A stretch of 64,000 bases of DNA from Moraxellaceae bacterium. GTDB lineage: Bacteria > Pseudomonadota > Gammaproteobacteria > Pseudomonadales > Moraxellaceae. Below are positions 55,761 to 64,000 of the stretch, piece by piece. Position numbers and translations under genes: made by a program. The notes under the pieces are model-generated. The model was not told where the DNA came from. It saw only the letters and a program-made list of their open reading frames with translations, and searched no databases. How positions within the stretch are numbered: position 1 is the first letter of the stretch; each line of letters starts with the position of its first letter. The stretch covers positions 61,951 through 125,950 of the forward strand of contig SECL01000003.1 of assembly GCA_004173455.1 (NCBI GenBank), given 5' to 3'.

Positions 55761-58700
55761 TTAAACCAGAATATCGCGTTTGCCACTTGGCCCCATCGGG
55801 CTAATGATGCCCGCTTCTTCCATGTTATCAATCAGACGCGCGGCACGGTTATAGCCAAGACTAAACTTACGCTGCAAAGCCGAAGCTGAACACTTGCGGG
55901 TTTCCAGTACAAACTGCACCGCTTGGTCATACATGGCATCACGGTCAGAACTGCCCTCATCCGACTCAAAGCCACGACTGGAGCCGCCGTCTTCATCGTA
56001 AGGTGTCAGAATGTCATCCACGTAATCCGGGCTACCACGCTCACGCCACGCATCGGTAATGCGGTTCACTTCATCATCACTGATAAATGCACCATGCACA
56101 CGCTCCGGCTCAATCTTGCCGGGTGCCAAAAACAGCATATCGCCATGCCCCAGCAAATCCTCTGCCCCACCGCCATCTAAAATAGTACGCGAATCAATCT
56201 TGCTGTTGACGCGCAAGGCCACACGGGTTGGAATATTGGCTTTAATCAAACCGGTAATGACATCCACCGATGGCCGCTGGGTGGCCAGCATTAAGTGAAT
56301 ACCCGCAGCACGCGATTTTTGCGCCAGACGGGTAATCAGTTCTTCGGCTTTTTTGCCCACCTGCATGATCATGTCGGCAAATTCATCGGCCACAATTACA
56401 ATGGAAGGCAGCGCCTGCAAACGTGGCGCACGATCCTGCACCGCACTGTCATTCGGCTTCCATGTCGGATCAAGCAGGTCTTCACCACGCTCAATCGCCT
56501 CATTCACCTTGCGGTTAAATTCATCGATCTTGCGCACCTTTAAAAAGGTCATCAGCTTATAGCGCCGTTCCATTTCATTCACTGACCAGTTCAGCGCGCT
56601 GACGGCATCTTTCATGTCAGTCACTACTGGGGTGAGCAAATGCGGAATATCACTATAACTGGCCAGCTCGAGCTGTTTGGGATCAATCAGAATCAGGCGG
56701 ATTTGCTGCGGGGTGTATTTGAGCAAAATGGACAGCAGCATGGCATTCACCGCCACTGATTTACCCGAACCGGTCGTCCCGGCTACCAGCATGTGTGGCG
56801 CTTTGGATAAGTCAGTTAAGACTGGTTTACCCGCAATATCCTTGCCCATCGCCATGGTAATCAGGCCACTTGGGTCACGGTAGGTTGGGGTTTCCAGCAG
56901 TTCAATCAGGCGTACCATTTCACGCGAGGTATTGGGCACTTCAATGCCAATATATGGTTTGCCGGGAATAACTTCCACCACGCGCACTGACGCCATCGAC
57001 ATGGAACGCGCCAGATCACGGGAAATATTGGTCACCTTGGAGGCTTTAACCCCCGGCGCCAGTTCTAGCTCGAAACGGGTAACCACCGGGCCGGGCTGTG
57101 CTTCTACCACTTTGGACTTGACATTAAATTCTTGGAGCTTGATTTCCAGTAGTTTGGACAGGCGTTCCAGTTGTTCGGCGGTATAGCTTACCTTGCGGCT
57201 GGGGTCTGGTAAGTCCAGCAAATCCAGACCCGGCAAGGGTGACAAGGTAGCGCGATGCTGTAAAACCTGCATGGCACGCGACATGGGTCGGCCAGTGGCA
57301 TCGGTCAAGGGTGCATCGAAATCATCAGTCTGACTGGCAGGATCCGCATAGGCGGCCAAGGCATCCTGCTGATTGGCTTCATCCTGCCCAAACTCCTTGA
57401 TCAAGGCTGCAATGTCTTGTTCGGTATTGTCCTGAACAATCGTGCGGTGCGGCATCGGCTGCACTGGCGCTGCAGGTTGGACAGTTTCCGGCTGAGCTAT
57501 TGCTTGTGCTGCTGATTGCGCTACTGCTTGTGCTGCTGCGGCTTGAGCCCCCTGCTGCGGAGTGACTGCTTCAGTAGGACCACTGGTAGACTGGTGATTC
57601 GGGGCTGTTACTGGTTCAGGCACGACCACTAGTGATTGTTCAAAAATATTGAGCGTGCGTTCCAGCGCATCCGATGAAATCGCCGTTGTTGCAACATCTG
57701 GTGTTACTGGCTGTGATACAGCGGGTTCTGGCGCGGTAGGTTCTGGTGCAAAAAATGATGTTTCGGGCGTGCCCAGCAATTCATCCAGCAGGTTATTGTC
57801 TTGCCAAGCAAAGCTGGGTTCAATCTGGGTATTGATGACCTGTGCAGTGGCTTCATTGGTCGACAAGCTAATGGGAGTATTGGTTTCTGCCAACACATGG
57901 TCAGCCTTTTGCACCAGTTCAGCCAAATGATCCAATGTGCTGCTGGCAGGTTTGGCGGTTTTAGCCACTCCAGCCGATTGGATCACAGGTTCAGTGGCTC
58001 GTGGCGATGCAGCCATGCTGGCCTCACGCGAATCTGCTGCCCAGCGTTCGCCACTGTGGATGACCTGTGCAGCAACCTCAGGAGTGCTCGATAATGCCTC
58101 ACTGTCTGCTAACGGCGTGACATCTGAAACAGGCGTGGACGTGTTCGACAAACCATCATGGGGTGAAAAATCACCAATCGTTAAATCGGGTGCTGCTTCA
58201 CGTTCTGGGACATTGCGGTAAAACAGCTCTTGTAAAAGTCCGGGAATTTTACCCAGCCCGTCCATGGTTTTTTCCCAGCGAATCCCAAAAGCCAATGTGG
58301 CCATCACCAGCAGCAAGGCCAGCAAAAACAGGGTGGACAGGATCATACCCATCAGCGACAACAGGTTACGGCCAATTTCATAGCCAATAATGCCACCAGA
58401 CGCATTGCTCAGGGTATCTGCCGGTTCCAGCCAGTGCAGGCTGAGCAGTGCTGCCATGATCATCAGCAAAAACACTTCGGCAGCCAGACGAAACGGACGG
58501 CTTAAAAAGCTATGCGGCCACCACACCTGAATGGCTTCAACCAGAATAAACACTGGCAACAGCAAGGTAGCACGGCCAAAAAATCCATATAAAAAGTCAG
58601 CAATCCATGCACCTGCAACCCCACTGGCATTACTCACCACCAGCGTATCACTGGACACGTGCGTCCAGCCTGGATCAAACGGGGTATAAGTGATGGTTGC

Positions 58701-58781
58701 TATCAGCAAATAGATACCAAACGATGCCAGAAATACTGTCAGTAAAATTCGCTGCGCATACGCGCCCGCTGCTGGGTTCAT
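55761..58781 (-). CDS. ftsK: DNA translocase FtsK
   Basis: This division protein couples septum formation to chromosome dimer resolution. From ATG 58781 it has 1006 residues. Four transmembrane helices lie at about 20-180. The linker (about 190-490) is rich in Ala, Pro, Thr and Ser and low in complexity. The motor has the alpha and beta domains, with Walker [19 protein letters not shown] near residue 660, Walker [14 protein letters not shown], and [24 protein letters not shown]. The C-terminal gamma winged helix ([38 protein letters not shown]) reads KOPS sites. TTG 58811 is upstream in frame, but TAGGA sits just before 58781. It is divergent from trxB. Confidence 0.96.
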   Translation of the reverse strand: MNPAAGAYAQRILLTVFLASFGIYLLIATITYTPFDPGWTHVSSDTLVVSNASGVAGAWIADFLYGFFGRATLLLPVFILVEAIQVWWPHSFLSRPFRLAAEVFLLMIMAALLSLHWLEPADTLSNASGGIIGYEIGRNLLSLMGMILSTLFLLALLLVMATLAFGIRWEKTMDGLGKIPGLLQELFYRNVPEREAAPDLTIGDFSPHDGLSNTSTPVSDVTPLADSEALSSTPEVAAQVIHSGERWAADSREASMAASPRATEPVIQSAGVAKTAKPASSTLDHLAELVQKADHVLAETNTPISLSTNEATAQVINTQIEPSFAWQDNNLLDELLGTPETSFFAPEPTAPEPAVSQPVTPDVATTAISSDALERTLNIFEQSLVVVPEPVTAPNHQSTSGPTEAVTPQQGAQAAAAQAVAQSAAQAIAQPETVQPAAPVQPMPHRTIVQDNTEQDIAALIKEFGQDEANQQDALAAYADPASQTDDFDAPLTDATGRPMSRAMQVLQHRATLSPLPGLDLLDLPDPSRKVSYTAEQLERLSKLLEIKLQEFNVKSKVVEAQPGPVVTRFELELAPGVKASKVTNISRDLARSMSMASVRVVEVIPGKPYIGIEVPNTSREMVRLIELLETPTYRDPSGLITMAMGKDIAGKPVLTDLSKAPHMLVAGTTGSGKSVAVNAMLLSILLKYTPQQIRLILIDPKQLELASYSDIPHLLTPVVTDMKDAVSALNWSVNEMERRYKLMTFLKVRKIDEFNRKVNEAIERGEDLLDPTWKPNDSAVQDRAPRLQALPSIVIVADEFADMIMQVGKKAEELITRLAQKSRAAGIHLMLATQRPSVDVITGLIKANIPTRVALRVNSKIDSRTILDGGGAEDLLGHGDMLFLAPGKIEPERVHGAFISDDEVNRITDAWRERGSPDYVDDILTPYDEDGGSSRGFESDEGSSDRDAMYDQAVQFVLETRKCSASALQRKFSLGYNRAARLIDNMEEAGIISPMGPSGKRDILV

Positions 58782-59067
58782 TAAGATCCTACCACCATGT
58801 ATCAACTGCAATTATCAATAATTAACTAGCATGCCCTCATCATGCACTCCTGCGCACTACTTTTTATCAAGGCATGTTATAAAACACCGGGCCAAAAGAC
58901 ATTACACCCAGTGGCCAGTACAACCGCCAAGTTTGACCTGTTCTGCCTGTCGCGTCTAGCGGATGGATGTAAATAGCTGCTTTATTCCGGTTTAATTCAT
59001 GCTCAGGTTTAGTCTGTTAAAACGAGAAAACCGATAATGATGATATGTATTTTCTTGTGATTCCTTT

Positions 59068-60121
<1,054 letters not shown>

Positions 60122-60162
60122 AGCGTTTAGTGGATTGCTGATATCACATTGATCAGTCGTTT

Positions 60163-60198
60163 AAAAACCGTGTTTATCTCATGTTAAGCACGGTTTTT
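60163..60198 (+). terminator. Rho-independent terminator after trxB
   Basis: AAAAACCGTG (60163-60172) pairs with CACGGTTTTT (60189-60198), followed by TT. It is about 40 bases after the trxB stop. Confidence 0.9.
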
Positions 60199-60334
60199 TT
60201 ATAAACGCATTGCCGTCTGACGAGGTGATGTATACGGTGTAGTGCGTCATTAAGCCCTTGGTTCATTACTGCTCAATATCCCTTACCATTGATCTTCACT
60301 ATATTGATTTTCACCAAAAATACGGTTAAAGCCT

Positions 60335-61072
60335 ATGCGATTGCCAGCCAGCCAGTTCCAGTTTCCCGATCCCGAGCAGGTTGACCCAGAAGGCGAAGGC
60401 ATCATTGGCATCGGTGCTGACCTGTCGCCCTCCACCTTGCTGGAAGCCTATTGTCATGGTATTTTCCCATGGTTTTCCAAGGATGAACCCATTTGCTGGT
60501 GGAGTCCTGATCCGCGCTGCATTATTTATCCTAAAGAGTTTCAACCCAGCAAATCACTGATCCGCCAGCTCAAAAAAGACCATTACACGCTTACGCTGAG
60601 CCATGCCTTTGAGCAAGTGGCACGTGCCTGTGCCGAACCGCGTGCCTATGCACAAGAAACTTGGATTACTGAAGATATTATTGCAGGTTATACCGGCTTG
60701 CATCAGGCCGGATTGGCACATAGTGTAGAAGTTTGGGACGGTGAGCAACTGGTGGGTGGCTTATACGGGGTACAAATTGGCCGGGCATTTTTTGGCGAAT
60801 CCATGTTTAGTCGCCAAACTGATGTGTCCAAGATCGCCTTTTGTTTTTTGATGAAACTGTGTGCTGCCTCGGGTTTTGCCTGGGTCGATTGTCAGTTGCC
60901 CAATGACCATCTGATCAGCCTGGGTGCGACTACCCTGCCGCGCCGTGATTTTTTGCAACAACTCAAGCCAGTCCTCATGCAGCGCCCGCCTGACTGGCAC
61001 GCCGTCATGGCGCAAACCTTTTCCACTCAATATATATTAACAACTGATGCGTTTTTAGACTTGATTCACTAA
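60335..61072 (+). CDS. aat: Leucyl/phenylalanyl-tRNA-protein transferase
   Basis: This 245-residue GNAT-fold enzyme adds Leu or Phe to N-terminal Arg or Lys of proteins, marking them for ClpAP (N-degron pathway). It shows FPDPEQVDPEGEGIIGIGADLSPSTLLEAYCHGIFPWFSKDEPICWWSPDPRC, then TWITEDIIAGYTGLHQAGLAHSVEVWDGEQLVGGLYGVQIGRAFFGESMFSR and FAWVDCQLPNDHLISLGA. It is intact at family length (234-250). The next gene, bpt, handles acidic N-termini, so the two transferases are together, as in Acinetobacter and Pseudomonas. ATG 60335 has weak ribosome-site purines. Confidence 0.95.
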   Translation: MRLPASQFQFPDPEQVDPEGEGIIGIGADLSPSTLLEAYCHGIFPWFSKDEPICWWSPDPRCIIYPKEFQPSKSLIRQLKKDHYTLTLSHAFEQVARACAEPRAYAQETWITEDIIAGYTGLHQAGLAHSVEVWDGEQLVGGLYGVQIGRAFFGESMFSRQTDVSKIAFCFLMKLCAASGFAWVDCQLPNDHLISLGATTLPRRDFLQQLKPVLMQRPPDWHAVMAQTFSTQYILTTDAFLDLIH

Positions 61073-61123
61073 GCCATATCAGCTTATGTTAAACAGATAA
61101 AGGGTCGTTTATATTAGTCCACC

Positions 61124-61900
61124 ATGAAGGACATTCAGTACTATATTACACCGCCGCATCAGTGTAGTTACATTGAAGGGCGGGCTGCGCGCATGGTATT
61201 TCTGGATCCGGTCAAGCGGATCGATACCGTCACGCTGTCTGAATTATCACGCCAGGGATTTCGGCGCAGTGGCGATTTTGTCTATCGCCCTGAATGCAAT
61301 CATTGCCGCCAGTGCCTGTCTGCGCGCATTCGAATTGACGCATTTAAAATAAATAGCAGCCAGCAAAAGGCGCTTAAGCGTAACAAGGATTTGCGGCTGG
61401 AAACTCGTGCGACTTATCATGCCACCGATGTGCATTATCAGCTATATGAGCGTTATATCCGTCTACGTCATGCTGATGGTGACATGTACCCGCCTAGCCG
61501 TGAGCAGTTTGAAAAATTTCTGGTCGATAGCTGCACCAATAGTTTTTTTCTGGAAATGTGGCTGGGTGATCAGCTCATGGCCGTTGCCACCTGCGATCAT
61601 CTGGATGATGGCATTTCGGCGGTTTATACCTTTTTTGACCCCAGCTTGCCGCAACGTAGTTTAGGGACTTTTGCCATTTTGCAGCAAATTGAATGGGCCA
61701 AACGTCACCAGCTGCCGTATGTGTATCTGGGCTATTGGGTTCCCAGTGCGCCCAAAATGAAATACAAGGCACAATTTGCGGCATTAGAAGTACTGATGAA
61801 TGGCCAGTGGACTGGTCTGCCGGATCATTTAAGTGATCAGCAAATTGCAAAGCTCAGCAAAACCTTAGGGCCTGTCGATCAGATCATTCAAATTTACTAA
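61124..61900 (+). CDS. bpt: Aspartate/glutamate leucyltransferase (bacterial ATE-like)
   Basis: This 258-residue N-degron enzyme adds Leu to N-terminal Asp or Glu in bacteria (Bpt), being related to eukaryotic arginyltransferase. It shows PPHQCSYIEGRAARMVFLDP, the Cys cluster ECNHCRQCLSARI typical of the ATE N-domain, the VDTCTNSFFLEM-like VDSCTNSFFLEMWLG, and ISAVYTFFDPSLPQRSLGTFAILQQIEWAKRHQLPYVYLGYWV at the C-domain. It follows aat by 50 bases. Gene-calling tools often name it ate or bpt; the leucyl specificity is known from Vibrio Bpt and inferred here. Confidence 0.94.
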   Translation: MKDIQYYITPPHQCSYIEGRAARMVFLDPVKRIDTVTLSELSRQGFRRSGDFVYRPECNHCRQCLSARIRIDAFKINSSQQKALKRNKDLRLETRATYHATDVHYQLYERYIRLRHADGDMYPPSREQFEKFLVDSCTNSFFLEMWLGDQLMAVATCDHLDDGISAVYTFFDPSLPQRSLGTFAILQQIEWAKRHQLPYVYLGYWVPSAPKMKYKAQFAALEVLMNGQWTGLPDHLSDQQIAKLSKTLGPVDQIIQIY

Positions 61901-61949
61901 ATTATCCATTAGCTTTTTAGCAGGTTTTCTTGATGTTTTATCTAGGTTT

Positions 61950-62432
61950 TTAGTCAAAACTCATATTTAAGGTTAGCGCCATAATGACCGCATGCTCCTT
62001 GCCGGTGCGGGTCGGATAATAATTCTTGCGCAGGTCAATCTGGGCAAATCCCAGTTTTTCATACAGGGCAATGGCAGCATGATTGCTTTGCCGCACCTCC
62101 AGAAAAATCATATTGCAGCCTTGCGCAGCACGTACCTTGATTAGCCCATCAATGGATTGCTCCAGCAACTGATAACCCAGACCTTGCTGCTGGCAGGCAG
62201 GAGCTATTGCCATTAACAATAAATTGGCTTCATCCAGCACGGGTTGTAAAACACAAAACCCAACGATCTGACTATTCCGCCCCCCAGCCTGCTCCAGCAC
62301 TGTACAATGATGGCCAGCGGCAATACTATCCGCCAACAACTGCTGGCTCCAGGGATGGGTTTGTACCTGTTGCTCAATGGCATGCACTGCCGGAACATCA
62401 GCCAGTGTCATACTGCGAAGTAAAACGGACAT
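61950..62432 (-). CDS. rimI: Ribosomal protein uS18 alanine N-acetyltransferase
   Basis: This 160-residue GNAT enzyme acetylates the N-terminal Ala of ribosomal protein S18. Landmarks are RSMTLADVPAVHAIEQQVQTHPWSQQLLADS, LLLMAIAPACQQQGLGYQLLEQSI (the acetyl-CoA Q-x-x-G-x-G loop), VRQSNHAAIALYEKLGFAQIDLRKNYYP. The combination HPW...W and KLGF..IDLRKNYYP is RimI-like. The gene converges with bpt over a 49-base gap. ATG 62432 has no strong ribosome site. Confidence 0.88.
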   Translation of the reverse strand: MSVLLRSMTLADVPAVHAIEQQVQTHPWSQQLLADSIAAGHHCTVLEQAGGRNSQIVGFCVLQPVLDEANLLLMAIAPACQQQGLGYQLLEQSIDGLIKVRAAQGCNMIFLEVRQSNHAAIALYEKLGFAQIDLRKNYYPTRTGKEHAVIMALTLNMSFD

Positions 62433-62641
62433 CAGTCTACGCCATCATTTAAAGCATTATTATAATTAAGCAGATAGCGAAAACCCAGTCATTTGACATC
62501 TTATGGTGGCGTATCAATTCATGATGGATAAAAAGGTAGAACGGTATTCATAAGGCGAACAAAAAAAATGCATGAAAAAAGCAGCAATGTTTTGCCGCTA
62601 TAAAGCATAACCACCTAGCTTAGAGACGCATTGTCCATGAC

Positions 62642-63559
62642 TTAGTGCATGTTAAAACCCAGCTTTTCTTTCCAGCGTGCCAACAGTGCATGGGTATCAT
62701 GATCATTTGGATGAAAACCCGGACGGAAATAATCAACCAGCTCTGGAAGCATGCCAGTAATCACGCCGTGTTTAGGACTATAGGCATATTTATAAATGGT
62801 AGCCAGCGACTTGGCATTAAACTGGCCATCGCGCTTGAGTAACCGGCAAGCAAAATAGCTTTGGGTAATAAACAAGACCACCATCGCCAGCGCCATGGTA
62901 GAAGTCCGTAAGCCATAGGCCTTGATGCCACGACCATGAATGGCCTCAAACACATCATACACCACGGCTTTATGTTCATTTTCCTCAACTGCATGCCACA
63001 TCCACAGACGGTACATGGTGTCATCAGTCATTTTGGCCTGAATTTCTTCATTCTGTAAGAGCTGTGACGCAATCGTTGCGGTGAAGTGTTCCAGCGCAGT
63101 GGTAGCAGTCAGGTCAATCATTTCCTGCGTAATACCGACAGGCTTTAGCAATTTGGCAAAACCTTTACGGAAGCTTTGAATGACGCGATTGGTCTTGCGT
63201 TCAAGACCTGCTACATCATGCCCATAAGCATTGGCAGACTGATTAAATCCGACATGTTCCTTGGAATGCATGGCTTCCTGCCCGATAAAAGCAGAAATTT
63301 CCTTTTGCATGGCTACATTGTCTTTCAGCATGGGGTGATAACGCACTGCACGCACGCTATCGACAAAGAATTTTTCGCCGTCAGGAAATAAGGCAGACAA
63401 TGCAGTCATAAAATGAGTCAGACCGGCAGCGCCACTCATCCAGTATTCAGGCACCTGATTAAATTCAAAATCCATGCGGCGTACAGGAAAGCTGGCCTTA
63501 ATGGCATTGGCTTTGATTGAGTTATTTGCAGCAACTTGGGTAGCAACGGTGGCGTTCAT
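62642..63559 (-). CDS. Metal-dependent hydrolase (PF10118-like)
   Basis: This 305-residue protein has a ferritin-like helical layout. Histidine and glutamate motifs characteristic of the putative metal-dependent hydrolase family PF10118 are visible: FIGQEAMHSKEHVGFN (about residue 90), TATTALEHFTATIA and AVEENEHKAVVYDVFEAI. One hydrophobic stretch (MALAMVVLFITQSYFACRLL, about 220) could be a membrane anchor. These proteins are abundant in Acinetobacter and relatives and are often near lipid metabolism genes, but the reaction is unknown. It begins with a low-complexity Asn/Ala-rich stretch; AGAGGAAA lies just before ATG 63559. About 210 bases of non-coding DNA separate it from rimI. Confidence 0.82.
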   Translation of the reverse strand: MNATVATQVAANNSIKANAIKASFPVRRMDFEFNQVPEYWMSGAAGLTHFMTALSALFPDGEKFFVDSVRAVRYHPMLKDNVAMQKEISAFIGQEAMHSKEHVGFNQSANAYGHDVAGLERKTNRVIQSFRKGFAKLLKPVGITQEMIDLTATTALEHFTATIASQLLQNEEIQAKMTDDTMYRLWMWHAVEENEHKAVVYDVFEAIHGRGIKAYGLRTSTMALAMVVLFITQSYFACRLLKRDGQFNAKSLATIYKYAYSPKHGVITGMLPELVDYFRPGFHPNDHDTHALLARWKEKLGFNMH

Positions 63560-63753
63560 ATTATTTTCCTCTTGCGGATGTCGAAAGACGACACTGCCTA
63601 TAGCCTGATCATAAAAAAACCTGTCACGTTACTGTAGTGCAGAATAGGCCAGCCTTTTATCAATTAAGGACAAGTGTTCACTCAAAATGCAAAAACTATC
63701 ACAATGGGCGATTATTTATGCTAATCCAGCCGAATACTTCTTTTTTAATCCCA

Positions 63754-63784
63754 TAAAAAAAGACGCCCCGAAGGACGCCTTTCT
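63754..63784 (-). terminator. Rho-independent terminator of tuf
   Basis: On the minus strand AAAGGCGTCC-TTCG-GGGCGTC is followed by TTTTTTT, a GC-rich stem with a UUCG loop about 40 bases after the tuf stop. Confidence 0.92.
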
Positions 63785-63817
63785 TTGAGCAAAAACTAAA
63801 AATTAGTGATTCACTAA

Positions 63818-64000
63818 TTAATTAGTTACTTTTGCGACCACACCGGCGCCTACAGTACGGCCGCCTTCACGGATTGCAAAACGCAGACCTTGGTCCATTG
63901 CAATCGGGTGAATCAGTTCAACAGACATCTGAACGTTATCACCTGGCATAACCATTTCCACGCCTTCTGGCAACTGGATCGCACCAGTTACGTCAGTAGT
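63818..64000 (-). CDS. tuf: Elongation factor Tu, C-terminal fragment at window edge
   Basis: I translated the last 60 codons directly from the minus strand; the gene continues beyond the right edge. The visible part is domain 3: [57 protein letters not shown]. The last residues (VAKVTN) replace the VAKVLG of E. coli. The sequence is too conserved to be anything else. It is followed by a strong terminator. The paralogue (tufA or tufB) cannot be told from this end. Confidence 0.96.
   Translation of the reverse strand, partial: TTDVTGAIQLPEGVEMVMPGDNVQMSVELIHPIAMDQGLRFAIREGGRTVGAGVVAKVTN

Overview
The window is an ordinary chromosomal segment of a gammaproteobacterium of the family Moraxellaceae. 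The case rests on gene order and gene content: murA-hisG-hisD-hisC, an mlaA-gigA-gigB-like cluster, ftsK divergent from trxB followed by aat and bpt, an orphan type II secretion ATPase (gspE), a fil-like envelope cluster with DUF6160 proteins, and a thioredoxin with a WCAPC active site. All are familiar from Acinetobacter. Base composition looks richer in G+C than typical Acinetobacter, so a sister genus such as Alkanindiges is my best guess. This is inference from memory; no database was searched.

Layout. 1-7428 (minus): one long run encoding four tandem DUF6160-type secreted proteins, a C39-like cysteine peptidase, an outer-membrane beta-barrel and a FadL-type porin cut by the window edge. 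7709-9856 (plus): pabB and a Uma2-type nuclease. 9869-18215 (minus): hisC, hisD, hisG, murA, a BolA/IbaG protein, a transglutaminase-like protein, hpf and rpoN. 18486-22087 (plus): mlaA, a SpoIIE-type phosphatase and STAS protein (gigA/gigB-like) and a nitrilase-family amidase. 22095-25800 (minus): ribE, a GIY-YIG nuclease-family protein and gspE. 25931-27823 (plus): a DUF432-like protein and an MscS channel. 27916-32087 (minus): a DUF3999/DUF2339 membrane pair. 32615-35410 (plus): polA. 35552-43958 (minus): a sorbosone-dehydrogenase-like lipoprotein, a DUF2231-like protein, yggT, proC, a serine hydrolase, tilS, accA and ppx. 44241-48201 (plus): trxA, rho, a membrane protein with a degenerate GGDEF-like domain and an alanine-rich lipoprotein. 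48327-53340 (minus): ihfA, pheT, pheS, a small protein, rplT and rpmI. 53571-54845 (plus): an MFS transporter. 54851-58781 (minus): a nucleotidyltransferase pseudogene, a small unknown protein and ftsK. 59135-61900 (plus): trxB, aat and bpt. 61950-64000 (minus): rimI, a metal-dependent hydrolase and the 3' end of tuf.

Most of the window is housekeeping: histidine, folate, riboflavin and proline synthesis, peptidoglycan and fatty-acid precursors, replication, translation and the N-degron transferases. The most unusual content is the fil-like cluster (0-7.4 kb). Other points of interest are a nucleotidyltransferase gene broken by two in-frame TGA codons at expected tryptophan positions, a 140-bp palindromic element between pheS and pheT, a long structured rho leader, an MlaA without a lipobox, and an extremely alanine-rich lipoprotein.
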